Assembly: GCA_002393965.1 (NCBI GenBank)
Contig: DGSL01000027.1
Span: 19,112-53,640 of the forward strand
Direction: 5' to 3'
DNA: 34,529 bases
DNA from: Bacteroidales bacterium UBA4363
Lineage (GTDB): Bacteria > Bacteroidota > Bacteroidia > Bacteroidales > Paludibacteraceae
A model generated the notes under the pieces. It was given only the letters and a program-made list of their open reading frames with translations, was not told the origin of the DNA and made no database searches. A program made the translations under genes and the position numbers. Of the stretch, positions 25,059 to 32,493 are shown piece after piece (position 1 is the stretch's first letter; each line of letters begins with the position of its first letter).

Positions 25059-26459
25059 ATGATGAAAAACTGTGTACGTTGTGGCGCTCTTTTGCCTGAT
25101 GACGCCACGTATTGCGAAAGATGCGGTGCCGAACAGAAGGCCTCAGAGAAAGAGCAACTCTCCGAAGGACAAATCCCTTCTCGCTATAGAGCAATTGTCG
25201 GTTCTGAAACGGTGACAGGCGCACATGGACATTCTGCTCATGTGGATCCACCAGCACATTCCGATGTGATACCGGAAGAGTCTGGCGTGGAAGGCAATCC
25301 TCAGGATGTTGAGGTACAACACCTCGAAACGGATAGTGCTGCTTCTCTTGCTGGAATGTCCACCGTCCGTTTGAAGAAAGGCAGTAAAGGGACTGCTTCC
25401 GAAGCGTTTGGTACCTCCTCAAAGGTGTCGGAACCGACTGCAACCCCGAATTCATTGAACGGCGCAGATATTCCCAATTCTGATACGGCGTCTGAACAGA
25501 ACCGTGCTGAACGTGAAGCGGCTGAACGCCGACAGCTGGAGGAACGACGTGCTGCTGAACAGAAGGCAAAGCACGACGAGATGCTGCGCAAACAGAAACA
25601 GGAGGCTTATGAACAGCGACGAAGAAAATGGCTCGCAATGGGTAAACGGGTGCTCCTTGTCTTGGCTCTCCTATTGCTCCTTGTCCTCCTTATTTTAGGC
25701 ATAAATGCCCTATTGAAGTGGCTTGGCCGTCCGACGGATGTAGAGACTATCGAAGTGAATGGAGTTAAATTCCACATGGTACGCATCGACAGCGGCTCTT
25801 TTGAGATGGGAGCCCAGAACCTCGATCCTAAGGGAACGAATTTCGATGCGGATGCCTATGATGACGAGTCCCCTGTTCACGAAGTGATGCTTAGCACCTA
25901 TTATATCGGTGAAACAGAGGTAACACAGGCTCTCTGGAAGGCGGTGATGGGAGAGGGATCCAATCCGTCTTATGCGGTGGGAGACAGCCTGCCGGTTGAG
26001 ATGGTGACGTGGAACGATTGCCAGAAGTTTGTCGCACGACTCAGCCAGTTGACAGGAAGACATTTTTCTCTTCCTACTGAAGCACAATGGGAATATGCCG
26101 CACGTGGTGGAGCCCTGGCTTCACCTACACGTTTTGCGGGCTCCAATAATATTGATTCCGTGGCTTGGTATGCGGACAATAGTGACGGAAAGACTCATCC
26201 CGTTGCTACGAAGGCTCCGAACGCACTCGGCATCTATGATATGACAGGTAATGTCCATGAATGGTGCTACGATTGGTTTGGCAATTATCCGAATATGTCA
26301 CAGACCGATCCGAAGGGAGAGGAATTCGGCTCTACGAAGATTCTGCGTGGAGGAAGTGCCTTCCGGGAAGAACGAGTAGCACGTGTTTCTGTACGTAACG
26401 GATCTAATCCTATCGATGAAGGAAAGGGTTCCGGTCTGAGAATCGTAATGCGACCTTAA
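25059..26459 (+). CDS. Zinc-ribbon / coiled-coil / single-TM / formylglycine-synthase-fold (SUMF1-like) fusion protein
   Basis: A 466-aa protein of four parts. Residues 5-22 are a zinc ribbon (C5-x2-C8 ... C19-x2-C22). Residues 30-145 are a polar, probably disordered linker. Residues 150-190 are an A/E/R/Q-rich coiled coil, followed by one Leu-rich membrane helix (about 198-222). Residues 230-466 are an FGE/SUMF1-type domain (M-V-R-I-D-S-G-S-F-E-M-G, E-V-T-Q-A-L-W, L-P-T-E-A-Q-W-E-Y-A-A-R-G-G, G-N-V-H-E-W-C-Y-D-W, L-R-G-G-S). There is no signal peptide, so the ribbon should be cytoplasmic and the FGE domain periplasmic. After R-G-G-S the catalytic cysteine region of true sulfatase activators is replaced by A-F-R-E-E-R. 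Enzymatic formylglycine formation is therefore unlikely, and a binding or structural role is more plausible. Two strong hairpins follow the gene. Confidence 0.85.
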   Translation: MMKNCVRCGALLPDDATYCERCGAEQKASEKEQLSEGQIPSRYRAIVGSETVTGAHGHSAHVDPPAHSDVIPEESGVEGNPQDVEVQHLETDSAASLAGMSTVRLKKGSKGTASEAFGTSSKVSEPTATPNSLNGADIPNSDTASEQNRAEREAAERRQLEERRAAEQKAKHDEMLRKQKQEAYEQRRRKWLAMGKRVLLVLALLLLLVLLILGINALLKWLGRPTDVETIEVNGVKFHMVRIDSGSFEMGAQNLDPKGTNFDADAYDDESPVHEVMLSTYYIGETEVTQALWKAVMGEGSNPSYAVGDSLPVEMVTWNDCQKFVARLSQLTGRHFSLPTEAQWEYAARGGALASPTRFAGSNNIDSVAWYADNSDGKTHPVATKAPNALGIYDMTGNVHEWCYDWFGNYPNMSQTDPKGEEFGSTKILRGGSAFREERVARVSVRNGSNPIDEGKGSGLRIVMRP

Positions 26460-26512
26460 GAACGATACTCATGGTTCTGTTTGGCAGATAACCATTCAGA
26501 AGAAAAAATAGT

Positions 26513-26552
26513 AGAGAGCCGTCTGGACAGCATGTCCAGAACGGCTCTCTTT
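26513..26552. terminator. Terminator after the zinc-ribbon/FGE gene
   Basis: Arms AGAGAGCCGT and ACGGCTCTCT (26513-26522 / 26541-26550) stack on inner arms CTGGAC/GTCCAG (26523-26528 / 26534-26539) with one bulged A. T-rich sequence follows on the + strand. The complementary strand has a six-T run, so it could act both ways. Confidence 0.85.
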
Positions 26553-26580
26553 ATATTTATATAATTAGGTAAAGGACGGG

Positions 26581-26640
26581 AGACGTGGCAAACGGACGCA
26601 CGTCTTTCCTTAATTTTGAGAGAGGGTGTCCTCTCTTTTT
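26581..26640 (+). terminator. Two further tandem hairpins, the second a strong terminator
   Basis: Hairpin A: AGACGTG (26581-26587) pairs with CACGTCT (26599-26605), followed by TTCCTTAATTTT. Hairpin B: AGAGAGG (26619-26625), loop GTGT, CCTCTCT (26630-26636), then TTTT. They lie in the 302-bp gap 26460-26761, which otherwise holds only the porin promoter. No gene is seen in the gap. Confidence 0.7.
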
Positions 26641-26733
26641 GTAAGCCGGATCGTGGACCAATCACATAAAATGGGGATGTTTTTTCGGCCTAAATCATAA
26701 AAAAAGGGGGTTTTCTTGGCATTTGTACCCATC

Positions 26734-26741
26734 TAATTTTG
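26734..26741 (+). promoter_or_regulatory. Probable -7 box for the first porin gene
   Basis: TAATTTTG matches TAnnTTTG and sits about 20 bp before the ATG at 26762. The -33 region at the usual spacing is TTTT rather than TTTG. It lies downstream of an alternative in-frame ATG at 26723, which argues that translation begins at 26762 (or 26765). Confidence 0.5.
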
Positions 26742-26761
26742 CATCGTCAAAACTCTGTATA

Positions 26762-28276
26762 ATGATGATTAAGACGATTTTAAAGATGCGTTTTTTAGGT
26801 GGAATCTTCCTGGTGTCCTTTATCTGTTCCGCTCTGCAGGCACAGAGCGTTTCCCGTGAGGCGTATGATTCTTTGTTGATGCGCGTTATCAATTTAGAGG
26901 CTCATCAGGCATTTGATGACAGAAAAGATTGTAATCATGCTGTGCGCCCTTCTGTTCATGATACGATCGTAATAGAGAAGGAGTCGAGGGTTCAACGTGC
27001 GGAACTGGATGAGAATCTGCGTCCGGAGTCGCCTTCGGATTTCGATGGTTTCTCTAAATGGCGTATTGGAGGATATGGTGAGATGGCGGCATCCTACAAG
27101 GATTATGGTTTGAATCGCTTTACTGGTCGCACGCAGGGAAATTCACGCTATGACCGCAAGACTATCAGCATTCCGCGTTTCGTTATTGCAGGAGATTATC
27201 GTTTCAATCGTTGGTGGCAGTTGGGTGCGGAGATCGAGTTTGAGGCGGGAGGTACTGGTATTGCCTATGAGTTTGAGAAGAAAGAGAATCTTGAATACGA
27301 GACTGAGGTGGAGAAAGGAGGAGAGGTGGCTCTTGAACAGTTCCATGTGACGGCAACCATTCATCCGGCATTCAACGTGCGCCTTGGACATATCGTGGTT
27401 CCGGTTGGTTTGACCAATGCTCATCATGAACCAATCAATTTCTTTGGTGTTTATCGTCCCGAAGGGGAGTCAGCTATCTTGCCTTGTACGTGGCATGAGA
27501 CGGGAATGGAAATCTTCGGTGAAGTCGGACGGGAGTGGACGCACTTCGCTTATCAGGCTCAGATCGTAGCAGGACTTAATGCACAGGGATTTACCCGTGA
27601 CAACTGGGTGAAAGGCGGAAAGCAAGGTTTCTTCGAGGAGGATAACTTTTCCAGTCCAGCTTACGTGGCACGCCTCGATTATCTCGGAGTGCCGGAACTG
27701 CGTGTCGGAGGTAGTTTCTATTTCCTTCCGGATGCTGGAAAGAATTGCGATAACTTGACTTTCTTCTCTGGCATGGGACGACTTCCTGTTCGCATTTGGA
27801 CCGCAGACTTCGAATACAAAAACAGATGGGTGACTGCCCGAGGAAATATGGTACATGGCAATCTTGGAAGCAGTTACGCTATTACACAACAGAAAGAACT
27901 CTTCCAGAAAAACGCAGCTCCCTACTCCAAGATGGCTCCTATTGCCAAATATGCCGTCAGTTATGCTGGCGAAGTGGGAGTCAATATAGGAGCTTTCTTC
28001 TCTAAACCTCAAGTCCGTCTTTATCCTTTCGTACGCTACGAATACTATAACCCTCAGGAGAAGGGCGAACGGGGCCAGACGATGGAAGCACGCTTGCAGA
28101 CTTCCATGTGGACCCTTGGTATCAACTGGTATGCTCTCCCTAATCTGGTTATTAAAGCAGACTGGACAACGCGACATATAGGTATCGACAAGGTTTTCAC
28201 TACGCACAGCCGTTATACGTCCGAGAACGATCTGTCCATCGGGGTGGCTTATGTGGGATGGTGGGCAAAGAAGTAG
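26762..28276 (+). CDS. Outer-membrane porin, OprO/OprP-like (Porin_O_P family)
   Basis: A 504-aa exported protein. I chose the ATG at 26762 because it places the hydrophobic signal sequence (to about A-L-Q-A/Q-S) at the N-terminus and follows the -7 box. A short coiled-coil-like stretch (L-L-M-R-V-I-N-L-E-A-H) and a polar linker precede the barrel, which starts near K-W-R-I-G-G-Y-G-E-M. Strand-turn patterns typical of OprO/OprP-like barrels run to the end (R-L-G-H-I-V-V-P-V-G-L-T-N, T-W-H-E-T-G-M-E-I-F-G). In Pseudomonas, OprP/OprO pass phosphate or polyphosphate. In Bacteroidetes this family is broad and the solute cannot be assumed. It lies 138 bp upstream of an imelysin gene. Confidence 0.82.
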   Translation: MMIKTILKMRFLGGIFLVSFICSALQAQSVSREAYDSLLMRVINLEAHQAFDDRKDCNHAVRPSVHDTIVIEKESRVQRAELDENLRPESPSDFDGFSKWRIGGYGEMAASYKDYGLNRFTGRTQGNSRYDRKTISIPRFVIAGDYRFNRWWQLGAEIEFEAGGTGIAYEFEKKENLEYETEVEKGGEVALEQFHVTATIHPAFNVRLGHIVVPVGLTNAHHEPINFFGVYRPEGESAILPCTWHETGMEIFGEVGREWTHFAYQAQIVAGLNAQGFTRDNWVKGGKQGFFEEDNFSSPAYVARLDYLGVPELRVGGSFYFLPDAGKNCDNLTFFSGMGRLPVRIWTADFEYKNRWVTARGNMVHGNLGSSYAITQQKELFQKNAAPYSKMAPIAKYAVSYAGEVGVNIGAFFSKPQVRLYPFVRYEYYNPQEKGERGQTMEARLQTSMWTLGINWYALPNLVIKADWTTRHIGIDKVFTTHSRYTSENDLSIGVAYVGWWAKK

Positions 28277-28306
28277 ATGCTCCTTTTCCGACCAGCTGAA
28301 GGTCAA

Positions 28307-28318
28307 TGAGACGTCTCA
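28307..28318. promoter_or_regulatory. Perfect 12-bp palindrome upstream of the imelysin gene
   Basis: TGAGACGTCTCA is identical to its reverse complement and lies about 97 bp before the imelysin ATG, in a 138-bp gap. A second, imperfect inverted repeat AATAATCGGTTATT is at 28366-28379. Both could be protein-binding sites for a metal-responsive regulator, but this is inference. I found no canonical -7 box in this gap. Confidence 0.35.
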
Positions 28319-28414
28319 GTGCCTTGGCGAGACCACGACCAATAGGGCGACGTTTTAAGTAAAGAAATAATCGGTTATTCATAAATAAAAAAACAAAAAA
28401 ACAATCCAAAAAAA

Positions 28415-29599
28415 ATGAAGAAATCATTTATCTATCTTATGACAGCATTGGCAGGCTGTGTGTCTGTCTTCTTGCTGTCGTCTTGTGACGATGACAGTAG
28501 CAATGGTAGTTCGGCATTCGACCTTTCTGCCATTGTGGATGATACTAAGTATTCTGAAAATGCCACCAACTGGGGCAGTTACATGGTGGCTGTCGCACAA
28601 CGATTGAATGCGGACGCAACGACGCTTTACAACGACTGGAATACCTCCTATAATGGTGGAAACGCTTACAAGGATCTCTTTACGAACCCTGCTTTGGGCG
28701 AGTTTACCTCTGCGCGTGCAGCAGCAGAACAGATTATTGATGGATGTATCGATATTGCCAATGAGGTTGGAACGGCAAAAATCGGTGACCCTCGTTCGCT
28801 CTACAATGCCGGAAAGTACGAAGAGGCTGTTTACGCTGTAGAAAGTTGGTATTCCTATCATTCTCGCGACGACTATAAAAACAATATCAATTCCATTCGT
28901 AATGCTTACTTTGGCAGTTTGGACGGGTCGCGTTCGGCAACATCTCTGTCTGCCTTCGTTTCCGCAGCCGGCACAACCGGACAGGAACTGGACACGAAGG
29001 TTCAGTCGGCTATTTCGTCTGCCATCTCTGCCATTGATGCCATCCCACAGCCTTTCCGCAACAACATCGGAGCGGACGAGGTGGTCACTGCCATGGAAGC
29101 GTGTGCGGCACTCAACAACGTTCTGACCAATGAACTTAAACCGTTCGTTACGAATGCGTCCAACATCTCCGAGACAAATCTCCAGACGGTCATCAATGAC
29201 TATACTGACAAGGTCGTTTTGCCGACGTACCTCTCCCTGAAGAACGAAAACGAGACACTCCTGAACCTGGCCCAGCAGTTCAAGTCCTTCCCTTCGGACG
29301 CTGCGTTCGAGGCTCTGGCTGCTCAGTGGATCAAGGCACGTAAGTACTGGGAGTCCAGCGAGGCATTCCTCTTTGGCCCTGTTGCCGACAAGGGCCTCGA
29401 CCCTAATATGGACTCCTGGCCTTTGGACAAGGATCAGATCATGCAGATTCTCTCATCGGGTGACTTCTCCGGATTGGATTGGACTGGCGAATACAATGAG
29501 GAGAGCGATGATATCGCCGCTGCACAGGGTATCCGCGGATTCCATACGCTTGAGTTCCTCATCTTCAAGAACGGTGAGGCACGAAGAATCACAGACTGA
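28415..29599 (+). CDS. Imelysin-family lipoprotein, circularly permuted type
   Basis: A 394-aa lipoprotein (lipobox L-S-S-C, lipid Cys about 24, then D-D-D) of the imelysin/IrpA family, which is linked to bacterial iron uptake and not to proteolysis. The G-x-H-x-x-E motif is G375-F-H377-T-L-E380, only 15 residues from the C-terminus. The W-I-K-A-R-K-Y-W-E-S-S-E-A-F helix that normally opens the family lies just before it. The E-S-W-Y-S-Y-H-S-R-D-D-Y-K-N-N-I segment, normally late, is near residue 141. This order matches the circularly permuted topology described for a Bacteroides ovatus imelysin-like structure. The frame looks complete. A di-heme lipoprotein gene follows 177 bp downstream. 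Confidence 0.88.
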   Translation: MKKSFIYLMTALAGCVSVFLLSSCDDDSSNGSSAFDLSAIVDDTKYSENATNWGSYMVAVAQRLNADATTLYNDWNTSYNGGNAYKDLFTNPALGEFTSARAAAEQIIDGCIDIANEVGTAKIGDPRSLYNAGKYEEAVYAVESWYSYHSRDDYKNNINSIRNAYFGSLDGSRSATSLSAFVSAAGTTGQELDTKVQSAISSAISAIDAIPQPFRNNIGADEVVTAMEACAALNNVLTNELKPFVTNASNISETNLQTVINDYTDKVVLPTYLSLKNENETLLNLAQQFKSFPSDAAFEALAAQWIKARKYWESSEAFLFGPVADKGLDPNMDSWPLDKDQIMQILSSGDFSGLDWTGEYNEESDDIAAAQGIRGFHTLEFLIFKNGEARRITD

Positions 29600-29616
29600 T
29601 TCGGATGTAGGACATC

Positions 29617-29653
29617 TTCCGGCGTAAGAATCTTCTGAAGTTCCATGCCGGAA
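29617..29653 (+). other. Hairpin after the imelysin gene (possible partial terminator)
   Basis: Arms TTCCGGC (29617-29623) and GCCGGAA (29647-29653) with a small inner GAA/TTC pairing. The nearest T run (29665-29669) is too far away for a classical terminator. It may reduce, not end, transcription toward the di-heme gene. Confidence 0.4.
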
Positions 29654-29714
29654 AACAAATAACCCTTTTTGAGCCGGATGAGCAAGGCCCGATAAGGGCA
29701 AATGGAAAACAGAC

Positions 29715-29757
29715 AGCAACGATGTAGTGGGGGCGTTGGCCTTCACTGCATGTTGCT
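29715..29757 (+). promoter_or_regulatory. Long hairpin immediately upstream of the di-heme oxidoreductase start
   Basis: Left arm AGCAACGATGTAGTG (29715-29729) pairs with right arm CACTGCATGTTGCT (29744-29757). The stem has 14 pairs with one bulged G and one G-U, closing a 14-nt loop. It ends 19 nt before the ATG at 29777 and has no U run, so it is not a typical terminator. It could control translation or mRNA stability of the downstream genes. Confidence 0.5.
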
Positions 29758-29776
29758 ATAAAATCATGTATATCAA

Positions 29777-31195
29777 ATGGGTGGTTGTAGATATTTGGCA
29801 ATAAGCGTCTTGTTCATGTCACTCCTCACGGCATGCAGTGATGAGAACGGAATGACAGAACAGTACATGGAGGTGCCGGATGGTTATGGATTGTCCGCTG
29901 GCACTTCCACCGTATTTATGAATACCTCCTTTGCCTATGATTCCGAGGCTCCTTGGGTGACGGGAAGCTACCTCACGCGCTTTAATCGTGGCGACAACCT
30001 TTACGACAATATTGCCACCGTATCCAAGGGTCTCGGACCAGTCTATGGGGGCTATAGTTGTGGCTCCTGTCACCATAATGCTGGGCGGACGACACCGGCT
30101 GTTTGGTCTGGTGGCAGTGGCAGTTACGGATTCTCTTCCATGCTGGTCTATGTGGCACGCAAGAACGGAAAGTTCTTTCAGGATTATGGCCGTGTTTTGC
30201 ACGACCAGAGTATCTATGGTGTCAAGGCGGAGGGAAAACTCCATGCCGAGAAGCACACACAGAATTTCTCCTTTCCCGATGGCGAACCTTACAGTCTCAC
30301 GTATTTCACATATACCATCACCGACTGGTATGCCGACAGTATCCGGCCGGAGGACCTCTTCTGTTCGGTCCGGGCACCTCTGCGTCACGTCGGCCAGGGA
30401 CAGATCATGGCGCTTGACCATGATGAGATTGAGGCTCTGGCGGCACGTAGCAACTATCCGGAATACGGTATCAGCGGGCGTTGCAACTATATCACCGAGA
30501 AAGGCAAATACCAACTCGGCTTAGGAGGCAACAAGGCGAACCATGCTGACTTGACTGTCGAATTGGGTTTCAGCAGTGACCTGGGGGTGACCAATTCGCG
30601 CTACCCGGAGGAGGTCTGCCGTGGGCAGGCTCAGATCGCACAAGGCAGCATGATGGGACTTGCGTATGACCAGTTGGATGTCTCCACCGAAGAGATGGAG
30701 GACGTGGATCTCTATATGCAGTGTCTCGGAGTACCGGCTCGACGCAACGTGAATGATCCCGTTGTACAACGCGGTGAACAGATGTTCTACAAGGCCAAGT
30801 GTCACCTCTGCCACGTCACCACCCTACACACACGCCCGATGGGTAGCACCCTGCTTAATGGTACCCGCATTCCGTGGGTAGGCGGACAGACCATCCACCC
30901 CTACAGCGACTTCCTCTTGCATGACATGGGATCCGAGATCATGGGAGTGGGGCTCAACGACAATTTCACTGCCGGACTCGCACGGGGCAACGAGTGGAGG
31001 ACAACCCCCTTGTGGGGCATAGGATTACAGTACCGTGTCAACGGACATAACTACTTCTTGCACGACGGACGTGCCAACGGATTCGTCGAGGCGATCATGT
31101 GGCACGGAGGCGAGGCCGAGGCTTCGAAGAATCTCTTCAGGAAGATGCCCAAGGCCGACCGCGATGCCCTCGTCAAGTTCCTCGAGTCCCTCTGA
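29777..31195 (+). CDS. Di-heme c-type lipoprotein, DHOR/COG3488 family
   Basis: A 472-aa lipoprotein (lipobox L-T-A-C, lipid Cys20, then S-D-E-N) with two covalent heme sites, C95-G-S-C98-H99 and C342-H-L-C345-H346. The context G-Y-S-C-G-S-C-H-H-N-A-G-R, the W-G-I-G-L-Q-Y-R region and the C-terminal F-L-H-D-G-R-A-N-G-F-V-E-A match the di-heme oxidoreductase family (old name: predicted thiol oxidoreductase). The biochemical reaction is not established for this family. Homologues frequently neighbour imelysin genes, as here, suggesting redox chemistry linked to iron handling. Lipidation places it at the periplasmic or outer-membrane surface; heme attachment needs a cytochrome c maturation system elsewhere. 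A 14-bp hairpin precedes the start. Confidence 0.88.
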   Translation: MGGCRYLAISVLFMSLLTACSDENGMTEQYMEVPDGYGLSAGTSTVFMNTSFAYDSEAPWVTGSYLTRFNRGDNLYDNIATVSKGLGPVYGGYSCGSCHHNAGRTTPAVWSGGSGSYGFSSMLVYVARKNGKFFQDYGRVLHDQSIYGVKAEGKLHAEKHTQNFSFPDGEPYSLTYFTYTITDWYADSIRPEDLFCSVRAPLRHVGQGQIMALDHDEIEALAARSNYPEYGISGRCNYITEKGKYQLGLGGNKANHADLTVELGFSSDLGVTNSRYPEEVCRGQAQIAQGSMMGLAYDQLDVSTEEMEDVDLYMQCLGVPARRNVNDPVVQRGEQMFYKAKCHLCHVTTLHTRPMGSTLLNGTRIPWVGGQTIHPYSDFLLHDMGSEIMGVGLNDNFTAGLARGNEWRTTPLWGIGLQYRVNGHNYFLHDGRANGFVEAIMWHGGEAEASKNLFRKMPKADRDALVKFLESL

Positions 31196-31214
31196 TTGTT
31201 TGACTGTTTAGAAT

Positions 31215-31236
31215 GAAGTATTAAAGAAGTATTAAA
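31215..31236 (+). repeat. Perfect tandem 11-bp repeat ahead of the second porin
   Basis: GAAGTATTAAA occurs twice head to tail (31215-31225 and 31226-31236) in the 54-bp gap, 13 bp before the ATG at 31250. The period is one helical turn. It may be a regulator site or an A-rich translational enhancer. Confidence 0.7.
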
Positions 31237-31249
31237 TAAATAATTGTAT

Positions 31250-32464
31250 ATGAAAAGATTACTCTTCTTGGCTCTGACCTCTCTCTTCCTTTCTCTCCCT
31301 TTGTTTGCGCAACAGGAGGAAGATACGGAAAACGGAGTGGTCAGCCTTGCCGGGCGTGAAGGATACGCCATTCAGACCAAATCGGGTGATTTCGTCTTCA
31401 AACCCTATATGATGGTCCAGACGGCTGGACACTACAACTGGTACGATGACGAGGGACTCGACAAGGCCTACAACCAGGATAATATCATGAATTCTGGATT
31501 CTCCATTCCGTATGCCATCATCGGATTCACCGGAAAGGCCTTCGATAAGGTGTCTTTCAACCTCAGTATCAACGCTTCTGCCAGCGGTGCCAGGATTCTC
31601 CAGCAGGCGTGGTTCGACGTTCGTCTCAACCGTGCCATGGCACTGCGCACCGGTAAATTCAAGACCCCCTTCCAGAACGGATTCCTCACCACCCTGGGCA
31701 ATACCCTTATGCCCTGTGTCCCTTCCAGCATGACCACGACGGTCATCATGCCCTACGTACTCAATGCCGTCACACCGTCCATCATGACAGGGTGGGACAT
31801 CGGCGTCGAACTGCACGGACTCCTGGGCGATAAGTTCGGCTATGAGGTCGGACTCTGGAACGGAACGGGCTCTTCTACCAATGCTGCCACCAAGACGGTC
31901 TCCGACGATTGGCACATACCATCCCTCCTCTACGCCGGACGTCTCAGCTACATGCCTCTTGGACTCATGCCCTCCACTCAGGGCGATCCCAACCGTCTGA
32001 ACGACAACAAGATCCTCCTCGCGGCAAGCGGGTCGATCAACGTCGAGAGCGAGTCCGAGAGCACGAACGACACCCGTGCCGGACTCGAGGCTGCCTGGCT
32101 CTACAGGCGCCTCTACCTTTCCGCCGAAGCCTACTACATGCACATCGGATTCACCGACCGTCAGAAGATAGACGATACCTTCGACTACTGGGGCGCCTAT
32201 GCACAGTGCGGATACTTCCTGACCGACCGTTTCCAGGCAGCCCTCCGCTACGACTTCATGGACCGTAACGGCATGGATGCCGATGGATTCCTCAATATGC
32301 CCGCTGTCGGATTCAACTGCTTCTTCAGCAGCTGCAACCTCAAGCTGCAGGCCATGTATCAGTACATCGGACGTACAGGACATAAGACACAGCTCGACCG
32401 TGACAATGACGATCTCGGACTCGCTACCCACAGTGCCACCATCCAGCTGCAGTACAGTTTCTGA
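31250..32464 (+). CDS. Outer-membrane porin (OprP-like barrel), second of the cluster
   Basis: A 404-aa exported beta-barrel. The ATG at 31250 (M-K-R-L-L-F-L-A-L-T-S-L-F-L) is preferred; a TTG at 31244 would add two residues. The signal peptide ends at about L-F-A-Q. The mature protein begins with a short acidic stretch, then barrel strands (D-F-V-F-K-P-Y-M-M-V-Q, R-T-G-K-F-K-T-P-F-Q-N-G, A-A-L-R-Y-D-F-M-D-R-N-G), ending with the outer-membrane signature L-Q-Y-S-F. The R-x-G-K-F-K-T-P-F motif is typical of phosphate-selective-porin-like proteins. It is sandwiched between genes for two heme lipoproteins, suggesting it forms the channel of a complex with them; that link is inference. Confidence 0.82.
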   Translation: MKRLLFLALTSLFLSLPLFAQQEEDTENGVVSLAGREGYAIQTKSGDFVFKPYMMVQTAGHYNWYDDEGLDKAYNQDNIMNSGFSIPYAIIGFTGKAFDKVSFNLSINASASGARILQQAWFDVRLNRAMALRTGKFKTPFQNGFLTTLGNTLMPCVPSSMTTTVIMPYVLNAVTPSIMTGWDIGVELHGLLGDKFGYEVGLWNGTGSSTNAATKTVSDDWHIPSLLYAGRLSYMPLGLMPSTQGDPNRLNDNKILLAASGSINVESESESTNDTRAGLEAAWLYRRLYLSAEAYYMHIGFTDRQKIDDTFDYWGAYAQCGYFLTDRFQAALRYDFMDRNGMDADGFLNMPAVGFNCFFSSCNLKLQAMYQYIGRTGHKTQLDRDNDDLGLATHSATIQLQYSF

Positions 32465-32493
32465 TTCATCCTTTTCTCACCTTTCTTACTACC

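Noticed and set aside
24859..25638. 259-residue minus-strand open frame
   Set aside because: Overlaps the zinc-ribbon/FGE gene and the hpt promoter region; basic, repetitive composition without recognisable domains.
26460..26761. Riboswitch in the porin leader
   Set aside because: The hairpins lie upstream of the -7 box at 26734, so they would not be in the porin leader, and no known riboswitch core is recognisable.
27470..28306. 278-residue minus-strand open frame
   Set aside because: Antisense to the first porin and without family features.
31259..32431. 390-residue open frame on the minus strand
   Set aside because: It lies entirely antisense to the second porin, has a V/G/E-rich composition expected from the complement of C-ending codons, and shows no domain or signal.
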